The notes below the pieces were generated by a model. That model was not told the origin of the DNA. It did no database searches and saw nothing but the letters and a program-made list of their open reading frames with translations. Below are positions 12,715-24,896 of a stretch of DNA of 64,000 nt, one piece after another (positions within the stretch are counted from its first letter, which is position 1; every line of letters starts with the position of its first letter). This DNA comes from Theristus sp. LFF4_11. Lineage: Eukaryota > Nematoda > Chromadorea > Monhysterida > Xyalidae. The stretch is from assembly GCA_030248135.1 (NCBI GenBank), contig JASANC010005482.1:62001-126000 (forward strand), read 5' to 3'. Both the position numbers and the translations under genes were made by a program.

Positions 12715-14230
12715 ATTACAAATCGAGGTCGCTGAGTCTGCATATAATGTTTATTTTGCTATACGGATTACTCCGCACCCTAAAAACGGCCTCTATGGGG
12801 ACGGAAAGGGAAAAAACTGGAAAAAATCGGAAACTAATCAAAAAATATATGAAAACTGTGCCGTAAATACAAATCGAGATTGCTGAGTCTGAATATGATG
12901 TTTATTTTGTTATACGGATTACTCCGCACCCTAAAAACGGCCTCTATGGGGACGGAAAGGGAAAAATTTGAAAAAATCGGAAACTAGTCAAGAAATATAT
13001 GAAAACTGTGCCGTAAATGCAAATCGAGGTTGCTGAGTCTGAATATGATGTTTATATTGCTATACGGATTACTCCGCACCCTAAAAGCAGCTTCTATGGG
13101 GACAGTAGGGGAAAAAATTTAAAAATCGGAAACTGGTCAAAAAAATCTGGAAACTATGCCGTAAATACAAATTGAGGTCGCTGAGTCCGAATATAATGTT
13201 TATTTTGCTATACGGATTACTACACACCCTAAAAACAGTTTTTATAGGGACGAAAAGGGAGAAATCCGGAGAAAATCGAAAACTAGTCAAAAAATCTGAA
13301 AACTGTGCCATAAATAAAAATCAAGGTCGCTCAGTCCGAATATAATGCTTATTTGGCCATACGGATTACCCCGCACCCTAAAAACGGTCTCTATAGGGAC
13401 GAAAAAGGAGAAATCTGGAAAAAAATCGGAAACTAGTCAAAAAATCTGAAAACTGTGCCATAAATAGAAATCAAGGTCGCTCAGTCCGAATATGCTGTTC
13501 ATTTTGCCATGCGGATTGCTCCGCACCCTAAAAATAGTTTTTACAGGGATGAAAATGAAGAAAATTGAAAAAATCCGGAAACTAGCCAAAAAAATCTGAA
13601 TCGATGTCGCTGAGTCCGAATATGATGTATATTTTGCTATACGGATTCTTTTGACTAGTTTCCGATTTTCTTCAGATTTCTCGCTTTTCGTCCCTATAGA
13701 AGCTGTTTTTAGGGTGCGTAGTAAACCGTAAGGCAAAATAAAAACATCATATTCAAACTCAGCGATCTCGGTTTGTGTTTGTGGCATAGTTTTCAGATTT
13801 TTTAACTAGTTTCGATTATTTTTTAATTTTTCCCTTTTCGTCCCAATAGAGGCCGTTTTTAGGGTGCGAAATAATTCATATGGCAAAATAAACATTATAT
13901 TCGAACTCAGCGACTTCGGTTTGTATTTACGGCACAGTTTCAAATTTTTTTGACTAGTTTCCGATTTTTTTTATTTTTTTTCCTTTTCTGTCCCCATAGA
14001 AGCTGCTTTTAGGGTGCGGAGTAATCCGTATAACAAAATAAACATCATATTCAGACTCAGCAACCTCGATTTGTATTTACGGCACAGTTTTCATATATTT
14101 TTTGATTAGTTTCCGATTTTTTCCAGTTTTTTTCCTTTCCGTCCCCATAGAGGCCGTTTTTAGGGTGCGGAGTAATCCGTATAGCAAAATAAACATTATA
14201 TGCAGACTCAGCGACCTTGATTTGTAATTG
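12715..14230. repeat. Inverted tandem arrays of a ~145-bp unit at the palindrome core
   Basis: About six left-arm units in one orientation (12715-13650) and about four right-arm units in the other (13650-14230). Recognisable unit pieces are CGCTGAGTCTGAATATGATG, TATACGGATTACTCCGCACC and TAAAAACGGCCTCTATGGGG. Units are diverged from one another, which suggests an old array. Unequal copy number in the two arms shows that the arms have evolved separately or by slippage. Confidence 0.85.
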
Positions 14231-14989
14231 TAACAGGATTTCAGGTGTCTTGTGACGCGCTTTTTATTTAAATTTAATTTTTAAGGAAATTTCCCTCCTG
14301 ATCCCCATGGCATACGCGTTTAGGGCACAGTAGAAACGTCGGGCAAAATTCTAAATAAGATTTTTGAACTCAGCGTACCCGAAAACCCATCTTTAGTCAC
14401 GGTTGCAGCACCTGAGGTGGCCCCAAAAAATTTGGGGGGTGGGAGGAAACACCCTGCATGCGGCATATTGACCAAAAACGCATGCGACAAGCCATTTTGT
14501 TTTGTATCGTGTGAGTCCCGGCGACGCTTTATGAAGCTGAAATTTTACATGTATATACATTTTTCGCAGATCTTTCAGAATTACCTAGAAACTATACCCC
14601 ACAAACGTTTCTAAAGTACCGAAAAACGTGAAAAACCACCAACCTCTGCAGTTTTTTAAAAATACAAAGCATGAAAAAACATTTTCAACCTATAGTATAA
14701 CAGCGAAAAATGTGCGCAAACACAAGGGGAATTGATTGGTGTTTGATTTTTGTTAATAGCTTCAAGCAGAAGCGAGCTAGAGCAGTTTTACTACAAGGGG
14801 GTCGAAAATTAGGTTTTTCCCAATTTTGAAGCATAAAGAAAGCTTGGATTAAGATAAAAATATGATTTTCGAACTCAGGGCATCAAGGCGGTTCGATTGG
14901 TCTTAAATTTGACTGAATTTGAAAACTTTTTTGAAATTGTGCCTAGAGGTGTGGAGGCCGGGTCGGTCGACTCAAAAAGCCTATCTTAA

Positions 14990-16010
14990 AGAGTTTATGA
15001 ATTTCTTCATGGTACACCAACAGTCTGGGATTTTAAGCAATTTTGTATTTGCACCAAACATATAGTTTAATATTTTTTAAAACAAACTAAACTACATGAA
15101 AGAGCGGTCAAAACTACGTATATATGGTTTAGATCACGTTGGTTAAAACGTTTTCAAATAGAAGTTAAACTTAACGAAGCAACAAAAGCTTATGCTAGGA
15201 AAAATCAAAAGTTCTCAACCAACCTTGTAACGAAAATCCTTAAAAAACGGAACGGTTTGCATCTTGTAAAAATGTTTTCTAGACCAGTTTTTTACGGTGA
15301 AAACGATGGTGTAAAGAAAAAACGATAAGGTAAAACGTTTTGATTGCAGAAACCATTAACTTCTTCATTTACACCAAAAGGTCTGGGATTTGACACAATT
15401 TTGTGTTTGCACCGAACATATAATTTGAAATTTATTAAAACAATTTAAACCACGTGAAAGAGCGTTCAAAATTACATATGTATGGAACAGATCATATTAG
15501 TTAAAACGTTTTTAAATGAACTTTATGAATCAATAAAAGCTTAACTAGCAAAAATAAAAATTTCTCGACCAACATTGTAACGAAAAAAACCAAAAATTAG
15601 AACGGCTTGCATCTTGCTAAAATGTTTTCTAGACCAGTTTTTTACAGTGAAATTGATGGTGCAAAGAAAACTACGATAAGTAAAAACGTTGTGACTGCAT
15701 AAACCATGAACTTCTTCATGGTACACCAAAAATTCTGGGGTTTGAAGCAATTTTGTGTTTGCACCAAACATATAGTTTAATATTTTTTAAAACAAATTAA
15801 ACCACGTGAAAGAGCGTTCAAAACTACGTATATATGGCACAGATCACTTTGGTTAAAACGTTTTTTAGACAAACTTAATAAAGCAATAAAAGCTTATACT
15901 AGCAAAAAAAAATTTCTCAACCAACCTTGCAACAAAAAAAACCTCAAAAGAGTAAACGGTTTGCATCTCGTTAAAACGTTTTCTAGACCAATTTTTTATT
16001 GCGAAAAAGA
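14990..16010. repeat. Right-arm tandem repeats of ~360 bp
   Basis: Three diverged units with the shared pieces CACCAAACATATAGTTTAAT, CGTGAAAGAGCGTTCAAAAC and TGTTTTCTAGACCAGTTTTT. The left arm carries only one equivalent unit (about 11700-11960), so the expansion happened in the right arm only. Confidence 0.75.
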
Positions 16011-16441
16011 TAGCGGAGAGAATTTTTGGGTCGGACTAAACGCCGACGCAATAAAGCCAAAAAGTGAAATTTTTGAAATTTATTTTTTAGGTTTTTTTGT
16101 TTATACCAAAATAAAAGTTCATGTGTTTTGAAAAACTAAATGCAACACATGAAAGCCCTTGCAAAATACTACATTTTTCATATTAACACCAATATTCGAT
16201 AACGCTTCTGTGTTGCCTTAAAAGACCTTTTTTTCAAAACGCCAAAAATGACGTTTTTCGACGAAATACCCTACTTTGGAGACCTCTAGCGCCACACCAC
16301 AAGGGTCTCATTCCAAAAGCGGGCCGGTTTTTTCTTAGTTGGACCTAAGGGTACCTCCATACCAAATTTGAGCGAAATCGATTTTCGGCTAGGGGCAGAG
16401 TATTACCAAAATGTTCCTCCTAATTCCGGACGGTCTCTTAA

Positions 16442-16514
16442 TAAAAGTATATTTGAAATAAAAAATTATAATTTTTTTTTTGGGGGGGGGGGGGTGGGGT
16501 TATTTTTTTTTTTT

Positions 16515-16557
<43 letters not shown>

Positions 16558-16620
16558 TTTTTATTTATTTTTTTTTTTTTTTATGTTTTTTTTTTTTTTT
16601 TTTTTTTGTTTTTGTTTTGG
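16442..16620. repeat. Homopolymer tract (G run, then poly-T)
   Basis: Low-complexity DNA: a run of about 12 G followed by more than 100 bases of nearly pure T. It sits between the palindromic element and the truncated family B element. Assembly in this tract may be unreliable. Confidence 0.8.
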
Positions 16621-17393
16621 TTTTTCGATTTGGATGACTTCTAGAGTCAATTTTTAGCGTTGAAATGATTTAACTGAATTGAAATATCGTTTCAGAAATC
16701 GTTTTCTTGCAACTTAGAACATGTTTTTTTTCAGTCGGTAGGCCATGAGATGAACATGATATTTTGTTGATTGGCGTATGTTATAGGTCTACAATGGAGT
16801 TGTGCGATATATTGTTAAACAATTGGAGCGGAGATGTTGGTTAATACCACATCACACGACCGTTTTTCAGATACCCGATAACATGGCCACATGTTAAAAC
16901 TTGCGTGCTGAGCTAAACTAACGTGTTAAACTTGCGTCTGTCAGTTGCCCGCAACGTGATCGCGAAATCATGGTACGTGTTTTCGATACGATGATTTGAA
17001 GAGTGGGCTCTCGCCATGTGGCAGATAGCATAGCTGGTTGAACCTGAAAGAAAGTGTCTTGGGGGGGGGGGCGACCGGGTCGACAGGGGTTGCCGACTTA
17101 GCTACAGCAAACAGGAATTTTTGAACACAGTCAAATTTTGGTAATTTTCTAAAGAGGAACAACTAAGAACGGTTCAATATTCAAGTACACGTCGAAAATT
17201 GTCCTGTTTTACTGTTGAAAATGCAACTTTCCCTCTATGAAATGGACATAATTTCAATAAAACACGATTTTCGCTCTTATAGTTTTCCGGATCGTTCTGA
17301 AAATAGTCTAGATGAACTCAGCTCGACGAGTTTTTTTAAATTTTTTTTTTTAATTTAAAAAAAAATCCGGATTTTTTTTCCTAACCCTAGGGG
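16615..17393. mobile_element. hAT-like element family B, left-truncated copy
   Basis: Closely matches 22205-23007 over its whole length, for example TTGGATGACTTCTAGAGTCA and CATGAGATGAACATGATAT, and ends in the same TCCTAACCCTA terminus. The left terminus is missing and replaced by poly-T. No transposase frame is visible. Similar relics lie at 44385-44575 (inverted) and 44800-45107 (direct). Confidence 0.75.
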
Positions 17394-17441
17394 GGGTGCC
17401 GACCAGTACCGAAGACGAGGGGGGTGGGGGGGGGGTACACA

Positions 17442-18175
17442 TAGGGTTGTTAAAAAAAACAAAAATCGTCATTTTTGTTTTTTTTTTTTAAAAAAAAATT
17501 TTTTTTTTAAAAATAAAATTGCAAAAAACAAAGTTGTGCTAAATCAATCAGGGAGTCCGAAGAACCACATATGATATGCAAGCGCCTCCCGAATGACTCC
17601 CGTATGGCGGAACTTTGCAGATTTTGTTTTGATGACCTCAATTACCCCTTTTCCAAACCGTCACCATGCCTCTTCTTGTGTTTTGACCTCCAAAACGTCA
17701 CTAATTGTCCCCAGCTAAGCTAATGCTAAAGTGAAGACAAACATACCGCCTTGAAATTCGATCAATTCTTCTGATGGTGTCGCGACGACACGACACGAAG
17801 CAGCAACCAGACAACGTAGCGCTTGCAAACGGAGCAGCGAGCACAATCGGACGCTCTGCGAGGCGAATCGTCACCTTATCTGCATCGGAAATGGTAGGCT
17901 AAGCTTTGGGACGCTCAAAAACTTCATCGCAGATGTTGTCGAAGCCTAAAATCAGTCGGTAAAACGGCCCAAAATCGACTGCTGAAGGTTTTACGAGGTA
18001 TAATCAAAGAAAATTTTTGTTGAACTTTCGAAAAATTGTGCCAAAATTGAGGTTTTCAGAGCATATTAGAGGAAAATTTTTCGAATTTTTTTTTAAAAAA
18101 AAAAATCGGCATTTTTGTTTTTTTTTAATCACTTTTTTTTAAAAAAAAAATTTTCATTTTTGTTTAACAACCCTA
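17442..18175. mobile_element. hAT-like element family A, copy 1 (intact, no nested insertion)
   Basis: 734-bp element starting TAGGGTTGTTAAA and ending TTTAACAACCCTA, exact inverted ends of hAT type. It is followed directly by GGCCGGCC and then copy 2. The interior is almost identical to copy 2, but it keeps an unbroken AAAGAAAATTTTTGTTGAAC at about 18006, which is the empty site for the element nested in copy 2. It has no transposase frame, so it is a non-autonomous (MITE-like) copy. Confidence 0.85.
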
Positions 18176-18183
18176 GGCCGGCC

Positions 18184-20872
18184 TAGGGTTGTTAAAAAAA
18201 AACAAAAATCGTCATTTTTGTTTTTTTTTAATTAAAAAAAAATTTTTTTTTCAAAAATCAAAGTTGTGCTAAATCAATCAGGGAGTCCGAAGAACCACAC
18301 ATGATATGCAAGCGCCTCCCGAATGACTCCCGTATGGCGGAACTTTGTAGATTTTGTTTTGGTGACCTCAATTACCCCTTTTCCAAACCGTCACCATGCC
18401 TCTTCTTGTGTTTTGACCTCCAAAACGTCACTAATTGTCCCCAGCTAAGCTAATGCTAAAGTGAAGACAAACATACCGCCTTGAAATTCGATCAATTCTT
18501 CTGATGGTGTCGCGACGACACGACACGAAGCAGCAACCAGACAACGTAGCGCTTGCAAACGGAGCAGCGAGCACAATCGGACGCTCTGCGAGGCGAATCG
18601 TCACCTTATCTGCATCGGAAATGGTAGGCTAAGCTTTGGGACGCTCAAAAACTTCATCGCAGATGTTGTCGAAGCCTAAAATCAGTCGGTAAAACGGCCC
18701 AAAATCGACTGCTAAAGGTTTTACGAGGTATAATCAAAGAAAATTTTTGGGCCTTTAACAAAACCACGGAGGCAACACGGAACACGGAGGCTGCACGCTT
18801 AACAAAACCACGGAGGCAACACGGAGGCTGCGTGCAGCTAAAGTGACCCATATTTTATATGCACACAACACGCTGCGCACCTTTAACAAAACCACGGAAC
18901 ACGGAGGCACGCGGATTTGGGGAGATTTGGGGACAGGACAAATCCGTTTCCTCCAAAAAAATATGTTTTTGTCAAATAAACAAACAAATAAATAAAGGCG
19001 CAATAAAGCAAAGCAAAGCTAAATGTCAAAACTAGACTTCTTACGGATTACGGTAGCTCTCCAACGGGTCTCGACACGATTTTTTAAAAACGTCCCTGAT
19101 TGCCAGCAAAAGATACTCTATTGGTGTACACCGTTCATATGATTGCAACAAACAGTCTTATGTTTGAAGTTCGGGCACACCGGTTACGGTAACGGTAGTT
19201 TTGGGTCTTGACACGAAGTTGCTGAAAACTACTTTGTTTCTTGCAAATAACAGTTGAAACCATATAGAAACATCCCGCATCATCACAGAACGTCAAAATG
19301 ATGGATGTCAAGGATTACGGTAACTCTGCAGTGGTCTCGACACGATTTTTTAAAATCGTCCCTGATTGCCAGCAAAAGATACTCTATTGGTGTACACCGT
19401 TCATATGATTGCAACAAACAGTCTTAAGTTTGAAGTTCGGGCACACGGGTTACGGTAACGGTAGTTTTGGGTCTTGACACGAAGTTGCTGAAAACTACTT
19501 TGTTTCTTGCAAATAACAGTTGAAACCATATAGAAACATCCCGCATCATCACAGAACGTCAAAAATCGGATTTTAAGGAGTACGGTAACTCTGCTGTGGG
19601 TCTCGACACGATTTTTTAAAAACGTTCTTTTATTGCCAAGAACTGTTACTAGAATGGTGGATACCGTTCACATGATTGAATTAAACAGTCATATTTCTGA
19701 AGTAAGGTCCCACGGGTTACGGTAGCTGTAGTTCGGTCTTGACACGAAGTTGCTGAAAACTACTGTGAATAACAGTTGTTTCTTGCAATCATGTGAACGG
19801 TGTTCATCAATTTAGTATTTTCCTGGCAATAAAAGGCAGTTTAAAAAAATCGCGTCGAGACCCACACAGCAGAGTTACCGTATTCTTTGAACTCAATTTT
19901 TGACAATTTGTGAAAACGCTGCGTGTTTCTAATTGGTTTCAACTGTTATTCGCAAGAAACAAAGTAGTTTTCAGCATCATCGTGTCAAGACCCAAAACTA
20001 CCGCTACCGTAACCCGTGTGCCCGAACTTCAAACATATGACTGTTTCATACAATCATGTGAACGGTATCCACCATTCTAGTAACAGTTCTTGGCAATAAA
20101 AGAACGTTTTTAAAAAATCGTGTCGAGACCCACAGCAGAGTTACCGTACTCCTTAAAATCCGATTTTTGACGTTCTGTGATGATGCGGGATGTTTCTATA
20201 TGGTTTCAACTGTTATTTGCAAGAAACAAAGTAGTTTTCAGCAACTTCGTGTCAAGACCCAAAACTACCGTTACCGTAACCGGTGTGCCCGAACTTCAAA
20301 CATAAGACTGTTTGTTGCAATCATATGAACGGTGTACACCAATAGAGTATCTTTTGCTGGCAATCAGGGACGTTTTTAAAAAATCGTGTCGAGACCCGTT
20401 GGAGAGCTACCGTAATCCTTGAAGTCTAGTTTTGACATTTAGCTTTGCTTTGCTTTATTGCGCCTTTATTTATTTATTTGTTTATTTAACAAAAACAAAT
20501 TTTTTTGGAGGGGACGGATTTGTCCTGTCCCCAAATCTCCCCAAATCCGCGTGCCTCCGTGTTCCGTGGTTTTGTTAAAGGTGCGCAGCGTGTTGTGTGC
20601 ATATAAAATATGGGTCACTTTAGCTGCACGCAGCCTCCGTGTTGCCTCCGTGGTTTTGTTAAGCGTGCAGCCTCCGTGTTCCGTGTTGCCTCCGTGGTTT
20701 TGTTAAAGGCCAAATTTTTGTTGAACTTTCGAAAAATTGTGCCAAAATTGAGGTTTTCAGAGCATATTAGAGGAAAATTTTTCGAATTTTTTTTTTAAAA
20801 AAAATCGGCATTTTTGTTTTTTTTAATCACTTTTTTTTAAAAAAAAATTTTCATTTTTGTTTAACAACCCTA
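18184..20872. mobile_element. hAT-like element family A, copy 2, with nested insertion
   Basis: Same TAGGGTTGTT...AACAACCCTA ends as copy 1, flanked on both sides by GGCCGGCC (18176-18183 and 20873-20880), a perfect 8-bp target duplication as made by hAT transposases. Without the 1,962-bp insertion at 18750-20711 and its 9-bp duplication it is about the same length as copy 1. Confidence 0.88.
18750..20711. mobile_element. 1.96-kb palindromic element with 9-bp target duplication (Mutator-like or foldback)
   Basis: Starts GGCCTTTAACAAAACCACGG and ends with its exact complement. It is flanked by AAATTTTTG at 18741-18749 and 20712-20720, a perfect 9-bp duplication. The same site occurs once, uninterrupted, in family A copy 1. 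The two arms are nearly identical complements meeting near 19730. Each contains two to three tandem units of roughly 270 bp with GGTTACGGTAACGGTAGTTT and TTGACACGAAGTTGCTGAAA. Nine-bp duplications and very long inverted ends are typical of Mutator-like elements. No transposase is encoded. The matching open frames in both arms are products of the palindrome. Distantly related motifs occur at 58240-58490. Confidence 0.88.
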
Positions 20873-20880
20873 GGCCGGCC

Positions 20881-21300
20881 CCCCAGGCCCCCCTAGAACA
20901 ACTATGTTTTCAGGATCTCGAAAGGTCGAAATTGCACTGTCTGCCACTGCAAGCGTAACTTCGTTGGTTGCTCGTTGCTGTTTCGCCTCGTGTCGTCAGC
21001 ATGATCACACCGGTTTGTTGTTGAACTTGTTTCCGTGTTATTTTATTGAGGTGAATTGAGAGGCAAAACACGAGACGTGATGTCGTCGGTGGGAAAATGG
21101 GGTCGCCGAAACCAAGTCTGAAATTTTCACCCTCCTCCCATATGAGTGGGGGTCATATGGCAAGTCGGCGGCTCCTCAGATGGTGATATTCGGACTCCCT
21201 GAAAAATTCTGAACAACTTTCATTTAAAAAATTAAAATTAAAAAAAATTTTTTTTTAAAAGAAAAAAAAATAGAAATTTTTTTTTCTTGACATCTATCGT
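20881..21300. repeat. Diverged inverted relic of family A, preceded by a family C end
   Basis: The start shows a family C terminus (CCTAGAACAACTATG). After it, sequence such as CCCATATGAGTGGGGGTCAT and GGACTCCCTGAAAAATTCTG is a diverged, inverted match to the interior of family A, closest to the copy at 45740-46354. Confidence 0.5.
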
Positions 21301-21969
21301 CCAACCTATGGTAACGTGGGACCCCCCAGGGGGGTCCCATGGGGGGGGGTGCATTTTTTCAAAATTTTCTGTGGGTGGGGTCCACCCACCCCCCCACCCC
21401 CCCATGACAACTAATCGCATAACTATTTAAGGAAAAACGCTAAATTTTGCTGCAAAATCGTTGAAATTACAATGAAGATGGTCAAGTTATCACATATTCA
21501 GCTTATATTATGGACTTTATAGACAAAAAATCATGATTTTCGAAAAAAATTTTAGAGTGTACGGACAGGGGTCGCGCCCGATTTTTGGCGAATCCGAGTC
21601 CGAGGGGGGGGGGGTCCGCCCAAATTTGGGGGGGGGGTCGTCCCGGGTGGGGGGGGGTCGACTTGGTTGGGGGGGGGGCTCCCGAGCGTGACCGAAAATT
21701 CTAGGGGGGGGGGTCCGAGCGAGACCGAAAATGCTAGGGGGGGTCGGACCAAAATTTTTTCTTGACGATGACATTGGGCAAAAAATGGCTAGTAGGGGTC
21801 GATTTGGTTGGGGGGGGGGGTGGGTTCCCGACCGAGACCGAAAATTCTAGGGGGGGGGGGGGTCGGACCAAAAGTTGTTGAATAAAAGTGCTAGAAACCA
21901 CAGCATCCAGTCAAGGCCTCTCTCTAGTCTCTAGCAGTACCGAAGACGAGGGGGGTGGGGGGGTACACC

Positions 21970-23007
21970 TAGGGTTAAAGGCTTTGAAAAAAAAAATTTT
22001 TTTAATTTTTTTTTTCGTTTTTTTTTAAATTTGGATTTTTTTTTCAAACTTAAAAAAAAATTTGAAAAATTTTTCTTCTACTTTGCTCTGAAAATTCGAT
22101 TTATGGCATAATTTTTTGAAAGTTCAAACCAAATTTTCTTCCCAACTTCTTTGTGTGCTTAGGTACATGTCATTATTTGGTCATTTTGACCGACGTACTC
22201 CATGTTTTTCGATTTGGATGACTTCTAGAGTCAATTTTTAGCGTTGAAATGACTTAACTGAATTGAAATATCGTTTCAGAAATCGTTTTCTTGCAACTTA
22301 GAACATGTTTTTTCAGTCGGTAGGCCATGAGATGAACATGATATCTTGTTGATTGGCGTACGTTATAGGTCTACAATGGAGTTGTGCGATATATTGTTAA
22401 ACAATTGGAGCGGGGATGTTGGTTAATACCACATCACACGACCGTTTTTCAGATACCCGATAACATGGCCACATGTTAAAACTTGCGTGCTGAGCTAAAC
22501 TAACGTGTTAAACTTGCGTCTGTCAGTTGCCCGCAACGTGATCGCGAAATCATGGTACGTGTTTTCGATACGATGATTTGAAGAGTGGGCTCTCGCCATG
22601 TGGCAGATAGCATAGCTGGTTGAACCTGAAAGTAAGTGTCTTGGGGGGGGGGCGACCGGGTCGACAGGGGTTGCCGACTTAGCTACAGCAAACAGGAATT
22701 TTTGAACACAGTCAAATTTTGGTAATTTTCTAAAGAGGAACAACTAAGAACAGTTCAATATTCAAGTACACGTCGAAAATTGTCCTGTTTTACTGTTGAA
22801 AATGCAACTTTCCCTCTATGAAATGGACATAATTTCAATAAAACACGATTTTCGCTCTTATAGTTTTCCGGATCGTTCTGAAAATAGTCTAGATGAACTC
22901 AGCTCGACGAGACACTTCGAACAAACCTAACTTGTAAAAAAAAATTATTTTTTTTTTAATTTTTTTTTAATTTAAAAAAAATCCGGATTTTTTTTCCCCT
23001 AACCCTA
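21970..23007. mobile_element. hAT-like element family B, full-length copy
   Basis: 1,038-bp element beginning TAGGGTTAAAGG and ending CCCCTAACCCTA, flanked by GGTACACC at 21962-21969 and 23008-23015, a perfect 8-bp target duplication. It inserted into the G-tract repeat, whose normal text runs GGGGGGTACACCCCC. The interior matches the truncated copy at 16615-17393. Non-autonomous. Confidence 0.88.
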
Positions 23008-23764
23008 GGTACACCCCCCCAGAGCACCCGAGACCTCCGCGTGGGGGGGGGGGGGGGGGGCACGCGACACCCCCCCCCCCCCCCCAAAACCTGACACTGG
23101 ACCATCCACACCCCCCCCTTCGAAATTTGCTAGACACCCCCCACCCCCCCCCCTAGATGGACCTAAGTAACAGTGACACCTCCCAAAAATTTTCTCGGAC
23201 CACCCAAAAATCATGAATTTTTGCTCAAAAATCATGATTTTTTGTCTTTAAAGTCCATAATATAAGCTAAATATATGATAACTTGACATTCTTCATTGTA
23301 ATTTCAAAGATTTTGCAGCAAAATTTAGCGTTTTTCCTTCAAAATTTAAGCCAAAAAATCTCATGGGTGGGGTGGGGGGTGTGCACCCCCCCCAGAAAAT
23401 TTTCTACAATAGGGCCCCCCCCCCCCCCATGGCCCACGCCTGGGGGGTGTCAATGTACCATTACTTACACCCCCCAAATTAAAAATTTTCGGCACCCCCC
23501 CCCCCACGTGACGTTACCCCCCCCCCCCCTCGAAAATTTGCTTTCGCCTTCGGTACTGGTCTCTAGTCATACATTTTGCTTTGATTTTCGTTCGGGTCGG
23601 GACATCTGAAAGCTACACGAACGAGACACGCTGCACGGGTGAGACTTGATATTGAAGTACAGTATTGAAAACATTGACGTGCAAAGTGGTAAATGTATAA
23701 CAAAGTGGTACGTATACAAAAAAACATACAAGATATATTGAGATACAAACATGCATATAATATA

Positions 23765-24512
23765 CAGTCTATCTCGCTAATATATGCAACTCGCTGATTG
23801 GTCGGCTCCTCACGCTCCGCACCCCTGGGAACGGGATTCAGAAAATATCATGTTTTTTTGTTGTTCAGCGGTTTGTTTTCATTTTTTTCATGCCGAAAAA
23901 ATTCTAAATCAAAAACTACAAAATTCCAAACGTTTGAATTGGTAAAAAATTAGTAAACTGAAGTTTTTTTGGTCGATTGACGGCGACGACGTCGTCGAGA
24001 ATTTTTGCTTTCAAACGTACCGCTGGCCGCTGCTGCGTGTTCAAAACAAATTTAAAACAAACAAACAAAATAACAAAACTTGCTTCCAACGATTTCGACA
24101 GTTTTCATCCCGCTTTTAACAATTGATTCATTGGGTGCGCCATGTCCATTCATTGTTGTTCAAAGATTGTTCACATTGTCAATAAATACTGTCACCTGCT
24201 GCGTTCTTCTTCTCTGTGCTTCGGACACACAGTAGCGGCCAGCGGCGGCACGCTGTTTTCATGCCTAAAGGCAAAAACTAAACCAAAAACCATAGACGAC
24301 GTCGTCGCAGTCAATCAACCAAAAAAGACATTTTTTTGACATTGTGACCAATGCAAATTTTTGGAATTTGGTAGTTTTTTATTTAGAATGTTTTTTCGGC
24401 ATGAAATAAATGAAAACAAACCGTTGAACAATGAAAAACATGATTTTTTCTGAATCCCGTTCCCAGGGTGCGCAGCGTGAGGAGCCGACCAATCAGCGAG
24501 TTGCATATATTA
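23765..24512. mobile_element. TA-flanked inverted-repeat element family D, copy 1
   Basis: Starts CAGTCTATCTCGCTAATATA after a TA. The left arm (GCTGATTGGTCGGCTCCTCA and on) is answered by the complementary right arm ending GCGAGTTGCATATATTAGCG. The terminal ~12 bp of the right end are missing: at 24513 the sequence passes straight into a family C terminus (AGCTCTGGAACAACTATG). A longer relative is at 55326-58207. The TA flank and CAGT start suggest the Tc1/mariner group. Internally deleted and non-coding. Confidence 0.75.
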
Positions 24513-24896
24513 GCGTGAGCTCTGGAACAACTATGGGGGGGTGGGGGGGGGTACACCCCCCCAGAGCACCAGAGACCGCCGGGTGGGGGGGGTGGGGGGG
24601 GGGCACCTAAACCCGGGCACCCCCCCCCATCGGACCAGTACCGTGGGCGAGGGGGGTGGGGGCAGTACCGTGGGCCCAAAACAATTTTCGAAGGGGGAGG
24701 GGGGTATGGTGCCGTGGGGGGGGGGGTGCCGCCGACCAAAAAGTGAGGGGGGTCCAACCTATGGTAACGTGGAACCCACCCCGTGGGGGTCCCCTGGGGG
24801 GTGCATTTTGTCAATATGTTCTGGGGGGGGTGCACACCCCCCACCCCACCCATGAGATTTTTTCGCTTGAATTTTGAAGGAAAAACGCTAAATTTT

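Larger units (their letters stand above)
11308..16441. mobile_element. 5.1-kb palindromic (foldback) element bounded by TTAA
   Basis: Long imperfect palindrome. The left end GAGACCGTCCG at 11312 and the right end CGGACGGTCTC ending at 16437 are exact inverted copies, each flanked by TTAA (11308-11311 and 16438-16441). This is the target duplication expected of piggyBac-type or other TTAA-targeting elements, although the ends do not begin with the CCC common in piggyBac. Further inward the arms match for long stretches (for example GCCCCTAGCCGAAAATCGAT near 11341 against its complement near 16385), apart from small indels. Each arm carries tandem repeats around a centre near 13640. No open reading frame looks like a transposase, so it is non-autonomous. 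It lies just upstream of the CD36 gene. Confidence 0.85.

Noticed and set aside
12715..14230. CRISPR array
   Set aside because: Eukaryotic context, contiguous diverged units without unique spacers, inverted about a centre.
18654..20798. Matching open frames in both arms of the palindromic element (starting MRLYLF and MGHFSC)
   Set aside because: They are mirror images of the same DNA in a palindrome, consist of repeated words from a simple repeat, and match no transposase.
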